Below are positions 17,028-25,146 of a stretch of DNA of 64,000 nucleotides, piece by piece. The first letter of the stretch is position 1. Every line of letters starts with the position of its first letter. Source of the DNA: Pseudomonadota bacterium (GTDB taxonomy: Bacteria; Myxococcota_A; UBA796; SXON01). The notes under the pieces are model-generated. The model saw nothing but the letters and a program-made list of their open reading frames with translations. It was not told where the DNA came from and ran no database searches. Location of the stretch: contig JAUXQH010000037.1 of NCBI GenBank assembly GCA_030685065.1, positions 1 to 64,000 on the forward strand. Reading direction: 5' to 3'. The translations under genes and the position numbers were made by a program.

Positions 17028-18550
17028 TCGGATTCGGCCAGGTCGAAGCGCCCGCCGCTCCGGGCTCCCCACGCCTTGGGTGTCGTCATGAAGTTGGCCT
17101 CTTTCTCCCGGTAGAGCACGTTGTAGGCGCACACCGGGATGGTCGATCCGTCGGGGTAACAATTGGCGTCACAACAGGCGGCGAGGCGCTCGGTGTCGAA
17201 CGTCTCCTCGTCCATGTGGGCGTGCACGTAGATGGCCTTGATCCAGCGTTCGGCCGCGCGCATCGCCGCCAGGGGTTCGCCGCGGGCAGCGGGCCGTGGG
17301 TCTCCGAACACGTCCTTCATCAAGCGCTTGAGGAGCCCGAGGATCCGCTCGTTTCCATCTTCCGCCCAGAGCCGATCGATCGCGTCCCGGAGGGCGCCCT
17401 CCAATCGCGGCGTCGGCTCCAGATACAGGGTGTCACCCAGCGCCGCGTACAACGTGGCACGATCGATCAGCCGGGTGAGAGGCACGGGGGGGCCACTCTG
17501 AGGACCACTCTGAGGACCACTGTCAGGTCCGGGGTCGGGGTCGACCAGCACGTAGGCCACCTGGTAGCAGAGCGGGTGCGCGCGAGGGGAGGGGACGAAG
17601 TCGTCGATCGCCAGCCAGCCCGTCTGCGCGGCGATGCGCTCGAGGGTCTCGTAGAGCGTGATGCGGCCCTTGCGATCGAAGGTGGCCCCGCCCTGGCCCG
17701 TGAAGGTCATGAGGTGAACCTCGACGTGGCGCACGTTGGATCGGGTCATGCCGAGGTCGAGGATGCGGCCGATCTCGTGGTCGTTGTAGCCGCGGGTCAC
17801 GACGGGGATGAGGGTCACGTCCACGCCGTGGCGCTCGAGCAGATCGAGCGCGCGAAGCTTGGGAGCCAGCAGCGCCACGCCCTGCATGGCCACGTCGACC
17901 TCCGCCTCGAACGTGTCGAAGGACAGCGCCACGCGCGCGCCCAATTCGGCCAGCTTCTGCACGCGAGCCTCGTCCCGCAGCGTCAGCCCGTTGGAGCAGA
18001 TGGTGACACGCCGCACGCCCTCTTCCTTCGCGATCGCGAGGAACTCGAGGAAGCGCGGGTGCAGCATGGGCTCGCCGCCGGTGAGGTTGATGAGGTCGAC
18101 ATCTCCCGCCTTGTTGGCGCGGATGTGGCGGACCACGGATCGGAAGTCCTCGAGCGCCATGTGGAACGCGCCGTCATTCTTGTTGTGCACGTAGCAGATG
18201 GGGCAGTCGAGGTTGCAGGCGCTCGTGATGGTCACCACCGGCATCGCGAGGTCGACCTGGTGCTGCTCGCACGGGCCACAGTCGAACGGGCAGCCGAGAT
18301 CGACCGCCCGCTTGACCTCGCGCGGAGGCCGCCTCGTGAACTTCCACGCGCGGGTCTCGATGTACCAGGGCACCGAGGTGCACAGGCACACCTCCTGGGC
18401 GCCGTGCGCGGGGCACGACTTCCGGAGCCACACCTCCTCGCCGGACGCCGACCGGCGCGCCACGACCCGCGCCGGCAGGCCGTGCTTGCATACGCGGCAG
18501 AGGCTGGAGGTGAGGTGGAGGAGACGGTCGATGTCTGTGCCGCCGAGCAT
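17024..18550 (-). CDS. Tes-like radical SAM protein, second subfamily
   Basis: Protein of 508 residues. It has an N-terminal Cys-x-x-Cys ... Cys-x-x-His-Gly site (C18, C21, C46, H49), Cys-Pro-Phe-Asp-Cys-Gly-Pro-Cys (C87, C91, C94), the radical SAM motif Cys-Asn-Leu-Asp-Cys-Pro-Ile-Cys (C112, C116, C119), Thr-Gly-Gly-Glu-Pro-Met, and a C-terminal Cys-Cys ... Cys ... Pro-Val-Cys-Ala-Tyr-Asn group. It shares Phe-Thr-Gly-Gln-Gly-Gly, Asp-Asp-Phe-Val-Pro-Ser-Pro and Met-Asp-Glu-Glu with the protein at 8666. A Gly-Pro-Gln-Ser repeat interrupts the region before Pro-Leu-Thr-Arg. First gene of the minus-strand arm; ATG at 18568 is an alternative start. Confidence 0.87.
   Translation of the reverse strand: MLGGTDIDRLLHLTSSLCRVCKHGLPARVVARRSASGEEVWLRKSCPAHGAQEVCLCTSVPWYIETRAWKFTRRPPREVKRAVDLGCPFDCGPCEQHQVDLAMPVVTITSACNLDCPICYVHNKNDGAFHMALEDFRSVVRHIRANKAGDVDLINLTGGEPMLHPRFLEFLAIAKEEGVRRVTICSNGLTLRDEARVQKLAELGARVALSFDTFEAEVDVAMQGVALLAPKLRALDLLERHGVDVTLIPVVTRGYNDHEIGRILDLGMTRSNVRHVEVHLMTFTGQGGATFDRKGRITLYETLERIAAQTGWLAIDDFVPSPRAHPLCYQVAYVLVDPDPGPDSGPQSGPQSGPPVPLTRLIDRATLYAALGDTLYLEPTPRLEGALRDAIDRLWAEDGNERILGLLKRLMKDVFGDPRPAARGEPLAAMRAAERWIKAIYVHAHMDEETFDTERLAACCDANCYPDGSTIPVCAYNVLYREKEANFMTTPKAWGARSGGRFDLAESE
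17490..17525 (-). repeat. Three 12-bp tandem repeats inside the radical SAM gene
   Basis: Three 12-bp units based on GGACCACTCTGA lie head to tail and encode the Ser-Gly-Pro-Gln repeats of the protein. The multiple of three keeps the frame. The paralogue at 8666 has a different, unrelated sequence here, so this is a variable surface loop. Confidence 0.65.
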
Positions 18551-18603
18551 GGGGACGGAGGGTAGCAAACGCCGGCACTGTCCGCGACCACGCGGGCCCG
18601 AGT

Positions 18604-19227
18604 TCAGACCGCGGGGCCCCGGCGGTTCCGGTAGAGCTCCGCGTCGACCACGTCGCGCATCTTCTCCTCGGGGAGCGTGCCGCCGAGGAAGGCGTTGACC
18701 TGCTTCGCGGCATCGGCCGGCTGGTGCACGGCCGTGTCGTACCGCACCTCGACCATCTCGAAGTTGGCGCGCTTGCGCACGAGGATCCGCACGGCCGCGA
18801 GGTGGTTGAGGTACGCCTCGATCATCATCTTGTCGTTGGTCTCGTCGACCTCGCCGCGATGCTTGATCATCTTGTTCTGCGACGCGATGACCTCGTTGAG
18901 GTCGCGCCGCATGAAGATGACCTTGTAGCGATTGTCGTCCGGAAGGTCCTTCAGGAGGAACGAGATGACCTTGAGCACCTTGCCGCGCCCCTCGCGGATG
19001 TAGCTCTTGTCCTGCTCCTTCTCGAGATCCTTGACGCGCTCGAACTCGTAGTAGCCCTTGGGGTTGTCGATGTCGGCCGCGCGGATGGCGTCGGTCATGA
19101 TCGGCAGGCCGCCGGACTCGAGCATCTTCATCATCATCGAGGTCCCGGAGCGCGGCAGGCCGGACACGATGACGATTGGGTCGCCGTAGCGGCGCTTGTC
19201 CACGAATTCGCTGAGAAAGCCGGCCAT
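18604..19227 (-). CDS. Sulfotransferase-fold protein
   Basis: Protein of 207 residues. A P-loop-like PAPS motif, Gly-Leu-Pro-Arg-Ser-Gly-Thr-Ser (residues 23-30), follows a beta strand. A later Phe-Met-Arg-Arg-Asp-Leu-Asn-Glu-Val segment corresponds to the 3'-phosphate-binding Arg/Ser strand of sulfotransferases. It is shorter than most family members (250-350 residues) and may be minimal or specialised. The ATG at 19227 has AAGGA upstream. It ends a minus-strand run with a membrane protein, a small RHH-like protein and two alkaline-phosphatase-superfamily proteins, which suggests sulfation of an envelope component; the acceptor is unknown. Confidence 0.8.
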   Translation of the reverse strand: MAGFLSEFVDKRRYGDPIVIVSGLPRSGTSMMMKMLESGGLPIMTDAIRAADIDNPKGYYEFERVKDLEKEQDKSYIREGRGKVLKVISFLLKDLPDDNRYKVIFMRRDLNEVIASQNKMIKHRGEVDETNDKMMIEAYLNHLAAVRILVRKRANFEMVEVRYDTAVHQPADAAKQVNAFLGGTLPEEKMRDVVDAELYRNRRGPAV

Positions 19228-19237
19228 GGTCGTATCC

Positions 19238-20059
19238 TTAGAGGGTGACGCCGAAGCGGTCCTTGAGCGCGAAGCCCGCGAGCAGGGAGAAGCCGAAGAA
19301 CCAGCCGAGGATGCCGCCCTCTCCGCTGGGAAGCCAGCCGAGGTCACGATCGGCGCGATCGATGGAGAGGCTCTCGATGGGCGAGGAGGCCACCGGCACG
19401 GCCTCGGCCGGGTACAGCAGCGCCTCCCAGGACTTGGTGCGGAGGACCGACACCTTGCGGGGCTCGCCGCCGACCGCCACGACCTTCTCCTCCGTGGTGC
19501 CACCCGCGGTCACGACGAGCACGTGGTCGCCCGGGGTGTCCAGGTGCAGGCGCCAGGCGATCTCGCCGTCGGCGGTGCGTACGGGCGGCGCGTCGAGGGA
19601 GAGGCCGGCGGGGAGGGCGAGCGTCACGTCGCGCGGTAGCACCCCGCCCACGTCCGCATCGAGCTTGACCACGAACAACGCCGTGCTCCCGACGGGCAGC
19701 GGCGCGTAGGCGTAGTTCGAGACGAGCTGGACGAGGATCATCGTCATCGGCGCGAACATCACCACCATCGGTACGATGTTGTAGCCGAGGTACAGCATGT
19801 TCTTTCCCAGCGCCTTGGCGGTGGCGGGGAGCACCACCCGCAGATCGTCCTTGAAGAGGACGACCTCGAGCAGGTGCACCGCGATGCCGTTCTTCGCGCT
19901 GGCGATCCCCGCCTGGTTGCTGATTTTCTTGTACACGAGCAACGCGACGACGCCCGCGAGGATCGGCCACACGAGGAGGTCGAACCACGGCCGGCTGTGC
20001 CCAAGGGGGGCGAGCAGAACGTCGAAGACGATGCTGCTCATCGCGTTGAAGAGGCGCAC
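19238..20059 (-). CDS. Membrane protein of unknown function
   Basis: Protein of 273 residues with transmembrane segments at about 25-42 and 88-118 and one near the C-terminus (about 245-265). A basic loop, Tyr-Lys-Lys-Ile-Ser-Asn-Gln, follows the first segment. Between the later segments lies a beta-rich domain of about 110 residues, presumably periplasmic, with no cysteines. The arrangement of segment-basic loop-hairpin recalls small insertase-like proteins (EMC3/YidC), but this is only a shape resemblance. It lies between the sulfotransferase and the RHH-like gene, 9-10 bp from each, so the three are probably co-transcribed. Confidence 0.75.
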   Translation of the reverse strand: MRLFNAMSSIVFDVLLAPLGHSRPWFDLLVWPILAGVVALLVYKKISNQAGIASAKNGIAVHLLEVVLFKDDLRVVLPATAKALGKNMLYLGYNIVPMVVMFAPMTMILVQLVSNYAYAPLPVGSTALFVVKLDADVGGVLPRDVTLALPAGLSLDAPPVRTADGEIAWRLHLDTPGDHVLVVTAGGTTEEKVVAVGGEPRKVSVLRTKSWEALLYPAEAVPVASSPIESLSIDRADRDLGWLPSGEGGILGWFFGFSLLAGFALKDRFGVTL

Positions 20060-20068
20060 GGCGGTTCC

Positions 20069-20272
20069 TTAGGAGATGTACCCGAGGCCCTTGAGCTTCG
20101 CGCGGATGTCCCCGTCGTTCTTGGTGTCCTCGAAGTGGAGCATCTCCTTCTCGAGGATGTGCTCGACGAACTCCGCCACCGTGGCGTAGCCGGCCACGTC
20201 GGCCACCTTCGCCATGCGCGCGTGGAGGTCCTTGTCGATCTTGACGCTGACGGTCTTGCCGAAGCCGAACAT
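20069..20272 (-). CDS. Small ribbon-helix-helix-like protein
   Basis: Protein of 67 residues. Residues 7-45 (a Val-Ser-Val-Lys-Ile strand, then two helices with Ala-Thr-Val-Ala-Glu-Phe-Val-Glu) fit the ribbon-helix-helix fold of small DNA-binding or scaffold proteins. The C-terminus ends Lys-Leu-Lys-Gly-Leu-Gly-Tyr-Ile-Ser, almost the same ending as the lipoprotein at 24641-25144 and common at the ends of proteins near phosphatase/sulfatase genes. A role as repressor of the run or as an adaptor for the enzymes is possible. Good start: ATG with GGAAGG upstream. Confidence 0.8.
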   Translation of the reverse strand: MFGFGKTVSVKIDKDLHARMAKVADVAGYATVAEFVEHILEKEMLHFEDTKNDGDIRAKLKGLGYIS

Positions 20273-20304
20273 GGGGCCTTCCTGGGTTGAGGAGGGGCTA
20301 ACGC

Positions 20305-20358
20305 GTGAGGACAGCCTATCGGGTGAGCACTGCCTACCTGGTGAGGACCGGCTGACCG
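20305..20358 (-). repeat. Three 18-bp tandem repeats spanning a stop codon
   Basis: Three imperfect 18-bp units (GTGAGGACAGCCTATCGG type) lie head to tail at 20305-20322, 20323-20340 and 20341-20358. The last unit encodes the end of the phosphodiesterase (Pro-Val-Leu-Thr-Arg-stop). In frame, the other two repeat Ala-Val-Leu-Thr-Arg-stop, so the tail and stop of the gene have been tandemly duplicated. Confidence 0.7.
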
Positions 20359-22355
20359 GTCATCCCCGGCAGGGGGGCGACGCCGTACCAGGCGAGCAGG
20401 GTTGCGGTGATGTCGGTGAGATCGTGGCCGTTTCCAGTCAGGGGGCGGCTGGTCAGCAAGACCCCCGGGACGACTTCGGGCGCCATCAGGTGGTTGCCGG
20501 ACCAGCGGGAGGTGTTGTCCGCGAGGATCTCCGGCACGACCTCGCCCAGCGTCGACTCGTCCGAGTTGCCGTAGCCGCGGTCGTAGCCCACGACCAGGTC
20601 GGGGGCCTCGGCGACGCGGGGCCCATGGTAGATGTCGACCCCACGGTCCACCCGGAGGATGGGCTTGCCGCCCGTTTTCGGGTCGACCAGGGCCGTGAGC
20701 TGGGCCTGGAGCTGCGCCTGGAGCTGCGGTGCGTCCGCCGGGGCCACGATGCCCTGCCCCTCGCGGCCCTGCAGGTTCAGGTAGAGCGCGTTGAAGCCCA
20801 GGCCGTAGGCCTTGGTCTTCGTCCAGTCGACGTCCCCGCCGGCGATGTGACCCTCCTGCTTGCCGTCCACGAGCGTGAGCCAACCGTTGTCACGGAGCCA
20901 ACTGTTCAGATGGAGCGTGCGGGTGAACGGCTGAAATCCGTGGTCGCTCATCACGATGAGCAGCGTCTCGGCCGGGAGGCCGGCCACGACCTCACCGAGC
21001 AGGCGGTCCACGTTCTCGTAGTAGCCCTCGATGTCGTGGTCGTGGTGCGCGGCGGCCTCGGCCTCGTAGGCGGGGTGCGGCGGGCCGCCGGGAGACTTGG
21101 GATCCCCGTGGCGCCACAACATGTGGCACTGGAGGTCGATGTCGGAGAGGTAGAAGAACGTCGCGTCGCCAGGGCGGTAGCGGGCGAGCGCCACGTCGAG
21201 CATCGCCTCGGCGTCTTCCTGTACGAGGGCGACCTGCTTGACGTAGTCGTCGTCCGAGAACGTCGTGTCCTTGAGCGCGTTCGTCTCCTCCGGCATGCCC
21301 TGGGTGTAGTACTGCCCACCCAGCGCGTCGGCGAGATCGGTCGCGAAGTCCGCGGGGGTCGAGATCTCCTGCGGGGGATCCTCCGCCGAGAGGTTGACCG
21401 GCGAGGCGTAGAGCTTGAAGGCCGGGCGGAGCTCCTTGGCGTAGAAGCGCACCGAGCCCGCGAGCGGCATGGCGCCGGCGGGCAACGCGTCGAAGTCGAC
21501 CGGCATCCAGTCGGTCCACTCGCCCTCGCGGACGACGGCTTGCGACGCCCCCGCACGAATGAGCGCGACCTCTTCCTCCGGATCGATGGAGACGGTGACC
21601 GGGACGGTGAGGTAATCGGTGTCACCGGGGATCTGGCCGGGGGGCAGCCGGAAGATGTCCGGCGGGCCCTTGAGCGTGCTCTTCACGGTGTCGGGCACGC
21701 CGTCCAGATCGTAGTCCTCGACGGTGACGAGCTGGATGTCGCCCTTCAGGTGCTCGCGGGACTCGACCGGCTGGTCGGTGTACCAGCTGTACTGGCCGTA
21801 GCCGCCGCGCATGTCCACGGTGCCCATGCCGGAGAGCACGCGCGCGTCGGACGGGGTGGCCGGGTAGTTGCCGGGCACGCGGTAGACCTCGACGTCCACC
21901 CCCGCGCCGTGCAACGCGTCCCACCAGGGGATGCCCGTGCGGTTGTTCACCACGGCGTCCCCGCCGATCGGCAGGTAGTACCCGAACAGATCGAGGGATG
22001 TCCCCACGTCGCCCGGGGGTGGGGTGGCCGAGGAGATCGGCAGGTAGGTCTTCGGGTCGCGGTGGACGAAGTCGTAGACGCCGTGGCCGCCGGGATCGAG
22101 GCCGGTCACGAAGTTCGACCACGCGACGGGGCTCTGGGGCGGGTTGGACGTGCCGAGCGGCTGGAACGCCCCCTGGGCCGCGAGGGTCGCGAAGTGGGGC
22201 ATCCGGCCCTCGCCCATCATGCGGGCGAGGATGGTCGGATCCATGCCGTCGACGCCGAGGACGAAGACGCCCGGGCCGGCGGGGGAGGGCGGGGCGCCGC
22301 AGCTCACGAGGGCGAGCGCGAGGGTGCCCGCGATGAGATCCGAGCTACGCCGCAT
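20334..22355 (-). CDS. Alkaline phosphatase superfamily lipoprotein (type I phosphodiesterase-like)
   Basis: Protein of 673 residues with a lipobox-type N-terminus (Leu-Ala-Leu-Val-Ser-Cys near residue 19), so probably a lipoprotein. Domain features of the AlkP/type I phosphodiesterase fold: Val-Asp-Gly-Met-Asp-Pro early, Ser-Pro-Val-Ala-Trp-Ser (nucleophile region), Gly-Val-Tyr-Asp-Phe, Ser-Asp-Ile-Asp-Leu-Gln-Cys-His and Ser-Asp-His-Gly-Phe as metal ligands. It is a tandem paralogue of the upstream gene and overlaps its end by 11 bp; GTG at 22361 is an alternative start. Substrates of such proteins include phospholipid headgroups and glycan phosphodiesters, so the role here is envelope modification by inference. 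Confidence 0.88.
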   Translation of the reverse strand: MRRSSDLIAGTLALALVSCGAPPSPAGPGVFVLGVDGMDPTILARMMGEGRMPHFATLAAQGAFQPLGTSNPPQSPVAWSNFVTGLDPGGHGVYDFVHRDPKTYLPISSATPPPGDVGTSLDLFGYYLPIGGDAVVNNRTGIPWWDALHGAGVDVEVYRVPGNYPATPSDARVLSGMGTVDMRGGYGQYSWYTDQPVESREHLKGDIQLVTVEDYDLDGVPDTVKSTLKGPPDIFRLPPGQIPGDTDYLTVPVTVSIDPEEEVALIRAGASQAVVREGEWTDWMPVDFDALPAGAMPLAGSVRFYAKELRPAFKLYASPVNLSAEDPPQEISTPADFATDLADALGGQYYTQGMPEETNALKDTTFSDDDYVKQVALVQEDAEAMLDVALARYRPGDATFFYLSDIDLQCHMLWRHGDPKSPGGPPHPAYEAEAAAHHDHDIEGYYENVDRLLGEVVAGLPAETLLIVMSDHGFQPFTRTLHLNSWLRDNGWLTLVDGKQEGHIAGGDVDWTKTKAYGLGFNALYLNLQGREGQGIVAPADAPQLQAQLQAQLTALVDPKTGGKPILRVDRGVDIYHGPRVAEAPDLVVGYDRGYGNSDESTLGEVVPEILADNTSRWSGNHLMAPEVVPGVLLTSRPLTGNGHDLTDITATLLAWYGVAPLPGMTGQPVLTR

Positions 22356-24558
22356 CGCCACGCTCCTGCAACATCCGGGCGCCGGGGGCCGAACCGGATT
22401 GGGGGAGGGTGCTCGGGTCGAGCGGGCCGGTCACGCCGGCGGGCTCGCCCGGCGCCGCGAAGAGCATCCGGCCCTTCATGTATTTCGGCACCGCCTGCCC
22501 GAAGAGCCGGAGCACGGAGGCGGGGATGTCGGCGATGTGCGGTGCTTCCTGGGTGATCGCGCGGTTGCAGAAGAACACGCCGGGGACGATGGAGGGATCG
22601 ACGCAGTGATCGCCGCTCCAGCTCTTCGTGTTGTCGGCGAACACCTCGGCGGTGACCGAGCCGGTCGCGCACTCCCAGGAGTTCCGGTAGCCGCCCTCGT
22701 AGCCGACGAGCAGATCGGGCGCGTCGAGCCGGTAGGGGCCCTCGAACAGCTCGAAGGCGCACTCGACCTTGCGAACGGCGCGGCCGCCCGTCTCCGGGTC
22801 GATCAGGGCCTCGAGCTTCGCGGCGATCTCCTTCACCAGGGCGCGGTAGGGGGCGCCCTCCTCGACGATGCCGGAGGCCTCGCGGCCCTTCCGGTTGATG
22901 AACATGCCGGTGAGGCCGAGGCTGAACGCCTGGGTCCGCGACCAGTCCACGTGCTCGAACCACTCGCCCGAGAGGGTGTTGCCGTCCTTCAGGAAGAGGT
23001 AGCCGTGCTCCATCAGCCAGGTGTTGAGGTTCACCCCGCGGCGGAAGTTGGTGAAGCCGTGGTCGCTCATGACCATCACGACGGTCTCCGGACCGACCGA
23101 GGCGAGCACCTTGCCGATGAGGCCGTCCATCCGCTCGTACACGCGGGAGATCGCGTCCGCGTAGGCCGTGCTCTCCTTGCCGACGTTCGCGGGGTGCGTG
23201 GGGTCGAGGTAGCGGTAGAACATGTGCTGGACGCGGTCGGTCGTGTCGAAGACCGTCGTGACCAGCCCGGTGCGCGTGCGCTCGATCGCGTCGAACAACA
23301 TCTTCTCGCGCTCGTCGCAGATCTCCATCGCGGCGTCGAAGAACGCCTTCTCGTCGATGACGCGCTCGTTGAGCGCCCACGTGTCCTCCGCGAGGCCGAG
23401 CGTGGCGTAGGGGCCGAACTTCTTGGCGAGGTAGACGCTGTAGACCTGCGGGTGGCTGATCGGCATCGCCGGGTTTTCCGGATCGATGTGGATCGGCGTC
23501 ATGTACAGGTTGACCTCGGGCGAGATCGACGTGAGGTAGAACTTGGCGATGCCGCTCACGTTCACGCCCATGCCCGCCGAGAAGGTCAGGTGGATCCAGG
23601 GCGAATAGGCCTGGAGCGCCAGCTCGAACGACTCTCCGCCGTCGATGGCGATCGTGGCCTTCGTGCTGTCGGGCGCGACGGTGATGGTGAACGGGAGCGT
23701 CATGCGCGGGCCGTCCTTGACCATGCCGTTGTCGGGGCCCACGATGCGCGACCGGATGATGTTTCCCTTGCGACGGAGCACGGTCTGCTCGCCGCCGGTG
23801 AAGGCGGCCTTGCCCTCGTTGTTAGCGGTCGAGAAGAAGCTGAACGTGCCCTGGCTGCCGCGCAGATCGGGCACGCACATCCCGGAGAGCAGGAGGCCGC
23901 GGAACGGGACCGGGGGGAAGGTGATCGGCACGCGTTGGATGATCGAGGGGATGTGACGATCCCCGAGGAGCTTCCAGAACGCCTGGCTCTTCTGGAGGAG
24001 CTTGATCTTCGGCTTCTCCAAGGGGATCACGTACTTGCCGATGTTCATCACCTTCTCGGCCGAGCGGATGTCGGTCGAGGAGAGCATCGGGGCGTAGGTG
24101 CACGGGTCCCGCGTGATGAAGTCGTAGATGCCGTGCCCCGACGGGTCGACGCCGGTGGTGAACGTTGACCACGCGACCGGCGACATGGACGGGTTGGACG
24201 TGTTCAGCGGGCGGAACACCCCCGTGTCCGCCAGCTTCTTCAGGTTCGGGAGCTTGCCCTCCTGCAGGAAGCGCGTGGCGATCCCGGGATCCATGCCGTC
24301 GAGACCAATGATGACGACTCGCTTGGCCAGGGCGTGCTTGAACGGATTGCCGACCCGGATCGTGCGGATCACGAAGGTGATCGGCCAGAGGAGGATGGTG
24401 CCGATCGCCAGGGCGAACGCCGCGACCATGACGGCGAGCGAACCCGCGAACGCGAAACCGGCGCCGGGGCCGATGTACGCGGAGGCCGCGGATGGCCAGA
24501 CCAGCAGGCTCAGGACGGCCAGCCGGAGGAGTGCTTGGTGGGTGTTCGGGCGTTCCAT
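22345..24558 (-). CDS. Membrane-anchored alkaline phosphatase superfamily protein
   Basis: Protein of 737 residues. The N-terminus has a signal-like segment (residues 10-27) and a second hydrophobic segment (about 34-60), followed by Val-Ile-Ile-Gly-Leu-Asp-Gly-Met-Asp-Pro. The rest follows the type I phosphodiesterase pattern: Ser-Pro-Val-Ala-Trp-Ser, Gly-Ile-Tyr-Asp-Phe, Phe-Asp-Thr-Thr-Asp-Arg-Val-Gln-His-Met and Met-Ser-Asp-His-Gly-Phe. The catalytic domain should face the periplasm. Similarity to the next gene runs along the whole length, so the pair arose by duplication. It heads the minus-strand run and is divergent from a lipoprotein gene 82 bp away. Confidence 0.88.
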   Translation of the reverse strand: MERPNTHQALLRLAVLSLLVWPSAASAYIGPGAGFAFAGSLAVMVAAFALAIGTILLWPITFVIRTIRVGNPFKHALAKRVVIIGLDGMDPGIATRFLQEGKLPNLKKLADTGVFRPLNTSNPSMSPVAWSTFTTGVDPSGHGIYDFITRDPCTYAPMLSSTDIRSAEKVMNIGKYVIPLEKPKIKLLQKSQAFWKLLGDRHIPSIIQRVPITFPPVPFRGLLLSGMCVPDLRGSQGTFSFFSTANNEGKAAFTGGEQTVLRRKGNIIRSRIVGPDNGMVKDGPRMTLPFTITVAPDSTKATIAIDGGESFELALQAYSPWIHLTFSAGMGVNVSGIAKFYLTSISPEVNLYMTPIHIDPENPAMPISHPQVYSVYLAKKFGPYATLGLAEDTWALNERVIDEKAFFDAAMEICDEREKMLFDAIERTRTGLVTTVFDTTDRVQHMFYRYLDPTHPANVGKESTAYADAISRVYERMDGLIGKVLASVGPETVVMVMSDHGFTNFRRGVNLNTWLMEHGYLFLKDGNTLSGEWFEHVDWSRTQAFSLGLTGMFINRKGREASGIVEEGAPYRALVKEIAAKLEALIDPETGGRAVRKVECAFELFEGPYRLDAPDLLVGYEGGYRNSWECATGSVTAEVFADNTKSWSGDHCVDPSIVPGVFFCNRAITQEAPHIADIPASVLRLFGQAVPKYMKGRMLFAAPGEPAGVTGPLDPSTLPQSGSAPGARMLQERGDAA

Positions 24559-24571
24559 CGGAGCGCGCCTG

Positions 24572-24577
24572 TATAGT
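24572..24577 (+). promoter_or_regulatory. Candidate -10 element in divergent region
   Basis: TATAGT is the only AT-rich hexamer in the 82 bp between the phosphodiesterase and lipoprotein starts and would place the lipoprotein transcript start near 24584. No convincing -35 box is visible. The minus strand reads TATACA at almost the same place, but too close to the phosphodiesterase ATG to serve it. Confidence 0.3.
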
Positions 24578-24640
24578 CTTTGGTGTTGGGGCGGGCTACC
24601 TCTCGCCGGCCACAGAACGTCACGCCTGGAGCTCGACAGA

Positions 24641-25144
24641 ATGTCCTCGACCCTGTCCTCGTTTCGCCCGCTCGTCGCCGCTCTCGTCCTCGCCGCCGCC
24701 CTCTCCGGCTGCGACACCGGCCCCTCCGCGGAGGATCTGCAGAAGGGCGTCGAGTCCGCGATCGCCGCGAAGGACTACCCGGGCGCCGTCACCAAGGCCG
24801 ACGAGGCCCTGAAGAACGAGGCCGTCGGCAAGGACCCGGCGAAGGCCTGGCGTTTCGAGTCGATGCGGCTCCAGGCGCTCGCCGACGGAGGGAAGGGCGC
24901 CGACGTCGTGACCTCGCTCGATCGCCTCCGCGGTGCCTACGACAAGCAGGTGACCCCCGCGTTGTACCGCTCCCTGGCGGACAAGCTGAAGGTCGCGGGG
25001 GACGGCGAGGGCACCGTCACGGTGCTCGATGCCGGCCTCAAGCGCTTCCCGGAGGACCCGAGCTTCCAGGCCGCTCTCGATGACCTGAAGAACAGCGTCG
25101 ATCCCGAGGAGATCGAGAAGCTCAAGGCGCTCGGATACCTGTAG
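24641..25144 (+). CDS. Lipoprotein with TPR-like helices
   Basis: Protein of 167 residues. Signal peptide with lipobox Leu-Ser-Gly-Cys (C24), so exported and lipidated. The mature part is helical, with alternating Ala/Leu/Lys helices resembling two or three TPR units (Ala-Lys-Asp-Tyr-Pro-Gly-Ala-Val ... Lys-Ala-Asp-Glu-Ala-Leu). It ends Lys-Leu-Lys-Ala-Leu-Gly-Tyr-Leu, the same motif as the small protein at 20069-20272 across the phosphodiesterase genes. It is followed after 2 bp by the COG0523 gene, so they may be co-transcribed. Function unknown; a scaffold for the phosphodiesterases is plausible. Confidence 0.82.
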   Translation: MSSTLSSFRPLVAALVLAAALSGCDTGPSAEDLQKGVESAIAAKDYPGAVTKADEALKNEAVGKDPAKAWRFESMRLQALADGGKGADVVTSLDRLRGAYDKQVTPALYRSLADKLKVAGDGEGTVTVLDAGLKRFPEDPSFQAALDDLKNSVDPEEIEKLKALGYL

Positions 25145-25146
25145 CG

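Noticed and set aside
20214..22556. Plus-strand open frame of 780 codons opposite the phosphodiesterase
   Set aside because: Antisense shadow of a clear AlkP-superfamily gene; composition dominated by Val/Arg/Gly/Glu and no motifs.
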